A stretch of DNA of 64,000 bases from the NCBI GenBank assembly GCA_016800925.1, contig JABCPU010000091.1:124001-188000 (forward strand), given 5' to 3'. The DNA comes from Suillus spraguei (lineage: Eukaryota > Basidiomycota > Agaricomycetes > Boletales > Suillaceae). Below the pieces are notes generated by a model. That model worked only from the letters and a program-made list of their open reading frames with translations. It was not told the origin of the DNA and made no database searches. Made by a program: the position numbers and the translations under genes. Below are positions 45,508 to 56,787 of this stretch, piece by piece. Within the stretch, counting starts at the first letter, position 1; each line of letters begins with the position of its first letter.

Positions 45508-47670
45508 ATGGCTGCTAGATTCTTTGCAAGGCGGACCCGCAAGGAAGCTTCAACTGCAGCGCAAATTGAGACTACGCAACGGAAAGAATTAATTCTGAAG
45601 TACACGTTTGAAGGACACGAGGAGGCAATTTGGAGTTTCGCCTTCTTGCACGACAGCATCCACATCGTGAGCGGTTCAGAGGATGGTACTATGCGCAAGT
45701 GGAACTGTGACACGGGACTCGTTGTTGGGGAACCATGGAAAGGAGAGGGAGGAAGGATATATGCACTGGCACTTTCACCGAACGGGAAGATAATTGCATG
45801 TGGGAGGGGGATGGAAGCGTCCAGCGGTGGACTACCGACGGGAAGATGATTGAAGGTGTTTGGACGGGTCATAGGGACAGGGTGAGGTCGCTATCATGGT
45901 CACCCAGCGGAAGTCAAATTGCTAGCGGGTCATATGATGGAACAATTCTGATCCGAAATGCAGAAAGTGGAAAAGTCGAGGTGGGCCGAATCAACGCAGG
46001 ACATCGCTATGTGCTTGCTCTTGAATATTCACCTTCCGGTGACCAAATTGCATCATGCGGGGACATTGCAATTTACATCTGGAATACGAAGACGGGCGAG
46101 CGTATCGTCGGCCCCATCAAAGACCTGGGGGACAGCGTAACTTCACTGGTGTGGTCGTCCGATGGCACAAAACTCTATTCCGCATCAGACAAATTCGCAC
46201 GGGTTTTTGACAGCAAATCAGGCAAACTACTGCATCGCTTCGAGCACAACAAATTGCTATGGTCTGTCGCACTGTCACCCAAAAACAATCTATTGGCGTG
46301 TGTGGGTATCGATGGTATTGCATTGCTATGGGACACAGAATCCTATCAGCCACTCGCCCAACCACCGACATTTGATGACAGAACCCTTTATTACGTCACA
46401 TTCTCCGAAAATGGGAGATAGTAGCATATGGTGGTTCCGATAATAAACTCACTCTATGGGTGCTCAAAGACATATCTCCTCAGCTTTCAGCACCCATACC
46501 GCCTCAACAAAGCGACAAACAAAACACAGAACACGAGACTCGGCCCAACTCCCCATTATCATCTTGTCCCGACGTCAGTACCATTCACGTTCGACTATTG
46601 TCTTCTTTGCTTATATTACTATTGCAGGCTGATGCCACGGGGGGTGGTGGCTTCATCGAGGAGACGCATGACGACCCATATGACAACTTCTTTCAGGTAA
46701 AGCTCCTCTTTTAATGCAGGGGCACTGGTACTGACAACATGTACTTGTAGTGTTCGCAACAATCTCTTCCATCACCATCCCCTGGCTTCCATTTCCCGTC
46801 CTTGTTTTCGGCTCGCCGCCTCTTGAATGTCATCTTTCGACGTCGCCCACCGCCGGACGAGTCCATTCCTCAAGAACGCTCCAAGCGTGGTTTCTTCAGT
46901 CGTCGCGCTCGCTCAAATTCTTCCTTGGAGCCCACACCCATTAAACAGAATCAACCAGTGCCAGAAAAGAAAGTAGGAGAAGGCGAAGGCGAACAAAGTG
47001 AAAATGCTCATGATGTGAGTGCTATTTCGACTCTTGCACACTGCCATCTCAACTCGACGGTCGTCAGCACGGTTCCGCGCAAGATTTGCTCAGCGTCACA
47101 AAATACAAATGCAAGCAACGGGAAGATCCTCCTGTCAATGCACAGAGCCCACCCTCTTATGGTCGGGCTTTCCCCGCACACCCAGATAGCAAAGATAGTC
47201 AAAGCCCCTGGGAACGACTAATGCAGGCTCGAGGCAAAAGACTCACATCTGGCTTCCTGCATTCCAGCACTCTACATGCAAATGCTCCCCAACCAATACC
47301 ACGCAGTTCCTGGCAATGGAATTCCAGCCCGTTGCTCGTAGGATCTTCCAGACACCATGTTGATGTTGCTGCTTGTCGCGATGAAGATGTGAGTAGCTCT
47401 ACATCACTCCACTTTCATGCTATTTAAATCAATCTGCAGAGATACGGCATTACGCCTGAAACGGATGAGGAAGCGGCTGCAGCCATGCGACGCACCGATG
47501 ACGACGTGGCCAGTACCTCGATACAACCAGTGGTTGCACAAGTGTCTCAAAGACGGCCCACACCGACACAAGCCTTGACAAGCGGGCCAGAAGAAATCAC
47601 TTATGAAGGAGTAAGCTGCTGTGGATTTTTCTTTGGCTATCGTCGTCCTTTCAACTCGCGTCAGCCATGA
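45508..47670 (+). pseudogene. WD40 paralogue C, two frameshifts
   Basis: Same layout and intron positions as B, ending SCCGFFFGYRRPFNSRQP at 47670. One base is missing in a G run near 45805-45812 (second blade). Another is missing near 46420 in the seventh blade, just before GTAGC, where the frame hits TAG. Downstream splice sites and reading frames remain open, so decay is recent. Alternatively one of the two could be a sequencing error. Confidence 0.85.
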
Positions 47671-49105
47671 GTTCGTTTACCGAAATGTCATTCAACTATT
47701 TATGTAATTTTATTCGGTTTATAAGGGCTATATCATACCTAGTTCTACTATCCAAACAGTATTATATTTGCCTAGCTGGCTGTATGCTAACATGAGGGGC
47801 GCAAGTCATCTTGCCACCCAATTAACTGACATGTGCGGTATCATTTGTGGTGCACTGTGAATGACTCATACACAATCAAAAGAAACCCCATCTTCATTCA
47901 AGGAAAACCTGGGACCGTCTTCATATGCCGTTTCACCTTGTGCAAAAATGCTACAATATGTTCGTCTTTTCTAATTAGTTTCAACACTGAAACCCTGCAT
48001 CATACTCAGACTCGGAGCCTCACCCTTCCTCTGACGACTGTAACTTCTGAACGGACCCTTCATCACGTATCTCACTACCGAAAATCTATAGTCTATCATC
48101 AGGGAAACATAATTCACTACAAAGTGCTACGGAGCACTCCGTAGCACAATCCAACTCGCTGATGCATATAGTACATGTACAGCATTTCCATCATTGTGTA
48201 TCTGTACTATCGAGGGCTCCGCTTGATTTTTTTACTTCATCCATTGACCTCTTGGATTTGCCTCATCCACTTCATAGTTACTATCATCAGTCTCGCCGCA
48301 GGTCCTGCGGTTGTTCGACATGGTCATCGCCACAAACACTTGGCTGTTACGGTGTAATGTCGTCAACGGTCGACGACAACACTAACAGACAATCAGACGA
48401 TCGAGTAACGTGGATGAGCGTATGGGATTCGAGAGTACAGTAGTCGATGATCTCTAAGCACATGTGTCTGGCTATATATATGGATCCATGTCAAGGCGCG
48501 GTGTCCAATAGGCGAAGGGCGTAAAACAAGGGCAATGGGTCACGTCATCAGTGATGTCATAGGCCGCGTCACTGTCATAGGTAAGCGTCATGCTTACATA
48601 CGGTCAGTCTCACAGCCGCAGCATCCTGCGGGCTTTTCATAACATGGATCATCGCAACGAACACTTGGCTGTTAGGCTGCATGACCTGTGTTGTTGACAA
48701 CCTTCCGCTTGCTACACGTGAGCGAGAGTTGGTTAAAGTACAGAGTACAACGAGGAACAACATGGGCGCTGAAGTAAACCACAGATAGACGAGAGAAGTT
48801 GTGGTGCTTACTAGTTGATATGTTGCCTTGAGTATATGCATTGGAACACAATTCACCGTGCTAGGATGCCTTGGTGACACCAGAGAGCATGGTTTGCAAC
48901 CATCAAATCAAAATACTGTATGACAACATGAATGAATGATTAGCGCCAGCATGCAAGACATAAAAACTCGCCTGTCTTCCCTGCTGCCCCCAAATCAACA
49001 TACTAGTAGACCAATTGGTGAGTTCTAGTCCACTTTTTCGGCCGTCATAATTGATCACTGACTGCATCGTAGTTAGATCAATCGACCAGATTACGGGAAC
49101 GAGCT
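47671..49105. other. Spacer between WD40 C and D, no gene
   Basis: No importin tail was found here, unlike after B and D. From about 48590 the sequence resembles the upstream regions of the other units. Confidence 0.5.
48956..48975 (+). promoter_or_regulatory. TATA-like box of WD40 paralogue D
   Basis: AGACATAAAAACTCGCCTGT, about 145 bp before the ATG, equivalent to the boxes before B and C. Confidence 0.5.
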
Positions 49106-51283
49106 ATGGTTCGTGACAGACATAATTTGATCGTCACGAGGGCGCCAAGTTACAAAAAGCGAACAAGTCAGCAGACTTTGTCGTCAAGACGGCCTTTGAA
49201 AAAACTCCAGTTTACAGAACACGAGAAGGCGGTTTGGAGTTTCGTCTTCTTGCATGACAATATCTACATGGTGAGCGGATCAGAGGATGGCACTATGCGC
49301 AAGTGGAACTGCAACACGGGACTTGTTGTCGGGGAACCATGGAAAAGTGAGGGAGGAAAGATATATGCGCTAGCACTTTCACCAGATGGGAAGGTAATTG
49401 CATGTGGAAGGAGGAATGGAAGCATCCAGCGGTGGACTATCAACGGGAAGATGATTGAAGGAGTCTGGACTAGTCACAGCAACAGGGTGCAGTCGCTATC
49501 TTGGTCCCCTGACGGAAAACAACTTGCGAGCGGGTCATATGATGAAACAATTCTGATTCGGAATGCAGAAAGTGGAAAAGTCGAGGTGGGCCCGATCAAG
49601 GCGGAGCAGCACTGGGTATGGAGTCTTGCATATTCACCTTCTGGTGATAGAATTGCATCAGGCGGGTACAAAACAATATCAATTTGGGATACGAAGACCT
49701 GCAAGCGTGTCGTGGGCCCAATCGAAGACCTATGGAACAACGTAACGTCAGTGGTATGGTCGTCCGACGGGACAAAACTCTATTCTGCATCCGACAAAAT
49801 TGCACGTGCTTTTGACAGCAAATCAGGTCAACTACTACATCACTTTGAGCACGATGATATCCTGTGGTCCGTCGCACTTTCACCCAAACACAATATCCTG
49901 GCATGCGTAGGCGTCAAGGGTGTTGTACGGCTGTGGAATACAGAGTCCCACCAGCCACTCGACCTGCCACTTCACCAGGATCATAAAACCATTTACCATG
50001 TCACGTTCTCTCGAGACGGGAAAATGTAGCGTATTGTGGACACAACAGTAAACTCACTCTATGGATGATCAAAGACACAGCTCCTCCGCCTCCAGCACCC
50101 ACACCTCAACAAAGTGACAAACAAAGCGCCCCTCAAAAAAGCGACGGACAAAGCGCACAACAGGAAACTCGGCCCAACTCTCCCTCATCATCTTGTCTTG
50201 ATGTTAGTACTTTCACTTCGACTGCCTGTTTTTTTGTTTATATTTATGTTGCAGGCTGATGCTACAGGGGGTGGTGGCTTCATTGAAGAGGCGCAAGACG
50301 ACCCATACAACAACTTCTTCCAGGTAAAGCTCTTCTTTTCATACAGGGGCTCTGGAACTGACTACATGTACTTGTAGTCTTCGCAACAATCTCTTCCATT
50401 GCCATCCCCTGGCTTCCATTTCCCCTCCTTATTTTTGGCTCGCCGCTTTTTTAATGTCATCTCTCGACGTCGCCTACCGCCAGACGAGTCTGTTTCACAA
50501 GAGCGCACCAAACGTGGTTTCTTCCGTCGTCGCGCTCACTCAAACTCGTCTCTGGAACTCGCAACCATCACACTCAACCAACCAGTCCTGGAAAGGAAAG
50601 TCAGAGAAAGTGAAGGCAAACAATGTGGAAATGTTGATGATGTAAGTGCTGTTTCGACTCTTGCACACTGTCATCTCAACTTGACGGTCGTCAGCGCGGT
50701 TCTGCGCAGGATTCGCTCAGCGTCACAATGGATAAAGGTAAACAGCGAGATGGTCCTGCTGTTAACGCGCAGAGCCCACAGTCTTTTGGTCGCATTCTTC
50801 CCACCCACCTGGATAGCAAAGATAGTCGAGGCCTCTGGGAACGACTAATGCAGGCCCGGGGCAAAAATATCACATTTGGCTTCCTGCATTCCAGCACTGG
50901 ACCTGCAAATACTCCCCAACCAATACTGCCCAATCTCTGGCACCGGAATTCCAGATCTTCCAGACGTCCGGTCGATGTTGCTGCTTGTCGCTTGGAAGAT
51001 GTGAGTAGCTCTACACCACTCCTTTTTCACATCGTTGAAATACACTGCAGAGGTATGCCATTACCCCCGAATCTGATGCGGAAGCCGCTGCAGCCATGCT
51101 ACACACCAATGATGATGTGGGCAATGGTTCAACCGAAACGGTCAACCTGCAGTGGTGGCACAAGTTTCTCAAGGACAGCCCATCCAGATACAAGCCTCGA
51201 CACGCGGGCCAGAAGAAATCGGAATAAGTTGTTGTGGATTTATTATTAGCTGTCGTCGTCACTCCAACTCGCATCAACCATGA
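49106..51283 (+). pseudogene. WD40 paralogue D, frameshifted
   Basis: The start differs from the others (MVRDRHNLIVTRAP) up to KLQFTEHEKAVW, after which it follows B blade by blade. The frame breaks near 50026 by one missing base just before GTAGC, the same place as in C, and again near 51138. All four B introns are recognisable. The final exon ends SCCGFIISCRRHSNSHQP with TGA at 51281-51283 in the restored frame. Up to the first break it still encodes about 307 residues, six and a half blades. Confidence 0.85.
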
Positions 51284-51689
51284 GTTCATTTGCCAAGACA
51301 CTAACATTCGACAACTTGTATATTTTTGTTCGTTGTGTACGGGCTACCTTATAGCCGGCTCTGTGCCATCTTGTCCATACAAGCGGTATTATATTTGCCT
51401 AGTTGGCTGTATGCTATCCTTGGAGCTGCAAGTCATCCCGCCACACAATCAACTGACATGATGTTGTGCAAGGTTGTCCACGGTGCACTGTGAATCACTC
51501 ATGCACGATTGAAAGAAACTACACAGGCCTGGGATGTTATCTTGGTATCGTGGTGTCGTCTTTATTCAAGGAAAATCTGGGACCTAGTCTTTGTTGCACG
51601 CACTTCACTTTGTACAAGAGCCCCACACTATGTTTGCGTTGTCTATGCTGAGCATGATCTGACCTTTGACTTCTATACACATCTTACAG
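51284..51689. other. 3' flank of WD40 D, no gene
   Basis: Matches the flank after B (about 43020-43380), so it belongs to the duplicated unit. Confidence 0.55.
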
Positions 51690-51975
51690 TACAAAATCCG
51701 GAGACAAGGAATCAGAGTTGGAGGAAGAACTCAGGGTTTTAGCTCTTTGGTCCACTCGACAACGTCGACCTATATGCCATCTTCAAGCAAGCATTACAAA
51801 GTATGTCGGTCATTCTTGCTGTCTTATACTTTCCCCGCTTACAATGACTGTTTTCACAGCGTTCCATGATCAACACAGTGCTTTATACCAAGCAGCAATG
51901 ACAGTGCTCACGGTTGAACGGCAGACTGTGCTTATGGAGGCAGTGATGATTGCGAGTCAGACTGCTCATAGTTGA
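51690..51975 (+). pseudogene. Importin 3' end, duplicated fragment 2
   Basis: Another copy of the last importin exons: an acidic SELEEELRV segment, the LDNVDLYAIFKQALQ-like block, an intron, then YQAAMTVLTVERQTVLMEA and a stop after ASQTAHS. It is closer to the parent than fragment 1. Confidence 0.88.
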
Positions 51976-52218
51976 GGTTGTAGCTGTTTTTGATCGCTTC
52001 CGATTTGCGCCTTGCATATTATAAGACGAATAACTAGCCTATTTGCTTGTTGACATGGGCAGGTGATTGACTGACTTCCGATGGTGACACACCGAGACAT
52101 GGGTTTGTCTATATAAACCTCCTCTGAACTACACTTTGAAACACCATAACTGAAATAAACACCGCAATGGATCCGCGCCTGAATATCTCCTCCCTGCAGA
52201 ACATTTCGCAGCATTTCC

Positions 52219-53840
52219 CTACACAGTGCTGCTAGTTGATACATGTACACGCTCCTGAAATACAATCGAATTCATGCTAGTCTCTGGGTCAGAGAGGGTC
52301 ACGAGTTTTGCGTGATATTCTCGAACATCAAGGATGAGGCGTGGTCCTAGCACAAACAACTGTATGGGCACTAAAATTTGAAGAACACCAGCGAGTGCGA
52401 AAGTTCTCATGAAATTTGAATTCTATAGAAATGGAATGGTGAGGTATGGTTACAAGCAAATGTCAGCCACAGGTCGGCGTACCGCGAGCTCTGGAGAGAA
52501 GGCAACAAGCTGGAGGCAAGAGACACTAACAAAGCTAGCATGTGCGGAATTGAGCAGAAAAGGATAACCACATTCACATTACAAGCTCACCTTGCAAAAT
52601 AAAGCACGTGAGATTTTATCAGCACTGTGAAATAGTCCCCGATGGTGGATCCTGTCGATGGGCCGATTTGTTGCAGGTCACGGAAGTGTTTCACAGCAAT
52701 CCAGACCGAAAGACACAGTGCAAGGACCTCCCAAACAGTGTTGAGCATCCACACCATTGAGACCAGAAGTTCAGAGTCTCTTTCATATACGTAACTGCAT
52801 ATATGCATACCAGAGAGTATCAGCTCCTCTGGTGTTCGTTCAATGAGCTGTGTTCTTCAAGTTAACAAGTAAAGCTTACCCCCTAAAACATACCTCATTC
52901 CTATTGCCGTAATTACTCCACAGGTGATGATAACAGCCAGGAAGAAAGTGACAAGTAAGATAAGCATGATTCTGTGTCCCTGATACATAGCATGCAGCCG
53001 AGTAACCATGATAACTTGCATCATGCGGTAGTCAAGTCAATGTCACTCAGCTATTGCAGGTGGGTAACTCACCGCCCAACAAGGCAGTTACGACCGTGTC
53101 TGTCCCGTTTATGGCGTAGTACACAATGTTGCCTGAAACACCCAATCAGCGATCACTATCATACAAGGATAAAACGCTCCAACTCACACCTATTGAGTCA
53201 TTATCCTACTAAGCAAAGTTCAATGGTCGGGATCTTGCTCACCCCTGCGCATGAACGTATTCATTAGATAGGAATGAGATGGTTGCGGAATACTCACTGC
53301 ATCTGTCAGCAAAACAAATGGAACAATTGCTGTGTGATGTCGGTCAGAAGAATCAAACACAGTGCATATAAAACATACACAGAGCGTTGATACTGATAAT
53401 GAAAGAGTTGTTAGTATAGTACCAACTTTTGGCCTCGAAAACATACACAGAAAATGGTATTCCAATATAGCATATCTAGATCATTTTGGAGTCAGCCCAA
53501 CTTGCAAATCCCGCTATAGTATAGAATGAGGTACGAACTACTAGGTACAGCACAGTCATGAGAGACCAGCGTTGACTCTATCGTGAATTCATTGTATTCT
53601 GTTGCTTTTTTGTGAAATATGGGACTCTGTCGCTCACCCAGATCAGTTCAATCTATAACACTGTTATTAGCGAGTTGGCCGCTCCGGCTATGATATTGAC
53701 CTACCTCTTGTCCAAGTGTCAGCACTGGATTTATCATGAGAATATCAGCGGTTTTCGAACACCATCCTGCTCACTCCAATCGTATATCACCACGGTACCA
53801 GCGGCAACTGTGAAACCACAAGTAAATGTTAGATGGAAAC
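52219..53840 (-). pseudogene. DUF6533-type multi-span membrane protein, probably degraded
   Basis: Minus-strand exons read QRWSLMTVLYLVVR (near 53560), IVYYAINGTDTVVTALLG (53070-53130), VIMVTRLHAMYQGHRIMLIL and FFLAVIITCGVITAIGMR (52895-53010), SMVWMLNTVWEVLALCLSVW and IAVKHFRDLQQIGPSTGSTI (52640-52760), and LVPIQLFVLGPRLILDVREY (52300-52370), ending HVSTSSTV at about 52219. This order matches a basidiomycete family with several membrane spans and an N-terminal DUF6533 segment, role unknown. The first exons are hard to join and contain stops, so I treat it as a pseudogene; it may also be an exon-rich real gene. Confidence 0.6.
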
Positions 53841-55183
53841 ATTACCAACTAATATGACGAACCCATCCAATAGCTTAAAAACATATCCAAATTGATCAAC
53901 GGCCACCAACTGGGATCATTTGATATTGTACTCATATTCGAGAGATGAGTGTGAGCGAGTGGAGAATGTTGGGGTGTATAACGATCTAATGTTCTTGCTA
54001 GATATACCACAATTCAGCACTCTATCGCTAAAATCGGTATGATGGTAACCGATATTTGATCCCCTCATGATCCTTGATTGAGCAAAATAAGTATCGCGGT
54101 GCGAAATCAAGCAAAGAGGAAGTACTCAATGGGATCAAAGTATATTTTGATTTGCTTAAAGCACACAACTATTTGAACATCAGGCACCGATATCAGGAAC
54201 TTACTAGTACATTTTCAGGGTATGAAATCACGTAGTCATTGATCCAACACAGGTCGAAGTGTGATATAAGTACACTCTCTTCGGCTGAGCTCCTCCGAAA
54301 TTGCATATTGATAATTAGTCACCAGTGTTCAGTAAAAGTACCAAAAGCACTGCTGGTAATACTGACAGTCCAGGGAACTAGCCATTTTGAGGGAGGGATC
54401 ATGATAGGTACGAAAATGGACATGATAATATCAGTACTGCGCACCTTGTCATCATCACCAAAAGTCCCAAATCTAGATATGGCAAGCGCTTGCCATATCA
54501 TATCACAACACCGGCAAACAGGTCCATCCGATGGGTCATGTACCGCCAGATCAAATTGTCCAGATATCGCATACTCCTGAAACTGACTTAACGCTCACCT
54601 GTCATCATCCTACTGAATTTTCCGCTACACGCTGGCTATATCTAAGTCATGCTAACATTCCAATATCTAGATCTTGTGAGACTCAGAAACTGGTTTGATG
54701 CTCAATGTCGTGTCATCTGCTGGCTGTGTCCGAGCTATGCCAAACTAGATATTGCAAGACCCAGAAACTTGTTTGACTTTCAATCACCAGTCATCTCCTT
54801 GACATCCCGTCATCTGCTGGTTATATTTAAGTCCTGCTGAACTTCCGTCATCCAGATATTACACGAACAAGAAACACTCTGCTGCTAAACGATTGACCAT
54901 ATGCTTGTTCCTGCTGACACCTCATCAAATCTGTCATACATTAATATAAGCACATATAATTCTGTTTTCATAGTAGCTGAACATGTACAGACAGGTCATA
55001 ACCAGGGAAGCACAACTGAGGATAGTCACAGAAAGCATATGAAAGATGTTGGGCAGATACGAGATACTACTAGTGTCAATGTACAGTGAACAAGAGGAGG
55101 GCATAACTGGCATGTTAAAACTGCATTGTTGGTTCAGACGAGCAACTAGCACAGTAAGATAAGAACCAACCTGAGAATATGAA
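53841..55183. other. No gene; imperfect local repeat
   Basis: 54655-54740 and 54745-54840 are imperfect direct copies sharing AGATCTTGTGAGACTCAGAA-like and GTCATCTGCTGGCT-like blocks. No coding motif was seen in the rest. Confidence 0.4.
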
Positions 55184-56018
55184 TCACTTTCTGGCCTTGC
55201 ATGTCTTCTTTGAGGTAGTCTTGAGAGCCTTCCTGGCACACTTTGATGGATCAGGGGCGTCGGTCTCATCTTCAGTCAGGGGATCATCATCTTGGAATTC
55301 CTCCAACATTCGTTTTGCAGACTCCATTGCCGTGTCAATGGAACGAGGTGTTGCAGATAACAATGGGGGTGGGAGGGGCAGAACCAGTGAGTTGGCAGCC
55401 TCAAATTGAGTCATAGAAGTCGGGGGTACTGTAGTGTCTTCAGCAATAGCTGAGGTGGCAGCTGCACCCTCAGGCAATTGCATCTGAGTATTAGAGCTGG
55501 TTAGTCACAATGGAGAATGACATAGAGTAAATTTGAACCTCCTGATGTGCAGCTGCCACATGCATTTTGTGCTGTCTCTGCATTACAGCAAGGTCATCAT
55601 CTTCATTGTCCTTGGTCAAATCAATCACAAGGCCATTCTTGTTAACAAATACCATTCTTCACAAAGTTAGTGCACTGCCGAAATAAGGTAAATGGCACTC
55701 AACTCGTTCCACCACTGAAGCAGTGACTCAGCCCATGTTTGATCAGGTGCCTCTCGGATTGCCTTGATGAGGCGGGTGTATGCTTCACTGTACTTATAGC
55801 AACCATCAGTTTCCTGCCACTTATAATGCATGGCAATACCGAATCGGCTTTACAATATTTGTTAGACAGTCATTGAAATGCATCAGAGCACATACCTGAA
55901 TGAATGCATAGGAAATATGTTCAGGCTCAACCTTTTCTATGCTGTGTAACTTGGCATTACATCCACGATTAGTAGTGTTGATCTCCCCATCTGGAGTGAG
56001 CGCAGGCGACGGAGACAT
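55184..56018 (-). CDS. Unrecognised transposon-neighbour protein, multi-exon
   Basis: Starts MSPSPALTPDGEINTTN at 56018 and ends TSKKTCKARK at 55184. Exons include EPEHISYAFIQ, MHYKWQETDGCYKYSEAYTR with LIKAIREAPDQTWAESLLQW, NKNGLVIDLTKDNEDDDLAV and a proline-rich, acidic, then lysine-rich C-terminus. Similar genes recur across mushroom genomes near mobile elements, as I recall, but I know no function. One splice near 55860 leaves the frame unclear, so it may be a decayed copy. Its start lies at the border of the inverted LTR at 56020. Confidence 0.5.
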
Positions 56019-56019
56019 A

Positions 56020-56787
56020 CATACATACCATACTTCTAATCTCAGATCCGATCATATCCGTCCAGATCCGATTGTTTCCATATCCGTCCGGTCCACAGAT
56101 CCTGTCCGGACCACCCATCCGAATGTACTCACTTCTCGCACCTTAACTCCCTTGTGTACATCTGCGTCTATCTCCTTTCGTCATTTCTCCTACTACCGGT
56201 ACTCCGGCTGTTTATATTTCTGTCCTGTGTTACTGATCCGTTTCCTGTGTTCATTTCCGATTCATGCTTACTGATCCGCTGTGCATTAACTAATAGACTT
56301 CCGTTACACTTCGTACATAGCCCTCGGTCCCGGACTTGCTGATTATCCGTCTTAGATACTTACAGTATATAAACCACTTGTAGATCTCCATAGAACCTTA
56401 GTTCAAATATCATCTTAGATTCTACTCATTCTGCCTCTTCCGGACTTAAGCCACTTTCCGCTTTAAGTCACCTTCCGAGACTTAGGATTGATTCCTATAG
56501 TCTATATCTCCGACTCTATCTTCGGATAGTCCATCTCCGTTAGTTTCTAGTTAGGAACTCGTTCCGAAACTAGCCTAAATCTCTGTCCTCTCCTTACATT
56601 CCGAATAACCTTCGGACGTATCATATCTGACACCTTCGGACACCCGGATCCGTCACGCAACTCCTTCCGGGTCTTCGGACGAATAACTCCTCCCTGAAAT
56701 AAGGGGCATTACTCGAGAAAGGGGCACAGTGTATGAACTGAGGCCAAAGCCCTTTGGATCTCTCTACCCTTGAGTACAGTCTTAACA
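56020..56787 (-). repeat. Family-D LTR, inverted copy
   Basis: Reverse complement of the LTR at 63100-63865. Its start on the minus strand is TGTTAAGACTG at 56787; its other end, near 56020-56030, is diverged (ATACATACATACC). It cuts into a Harbinger transposase gene, which resumes at 56788. No matching target duplication was seen, so a border may have been rearranged. Confidence 0.75.
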
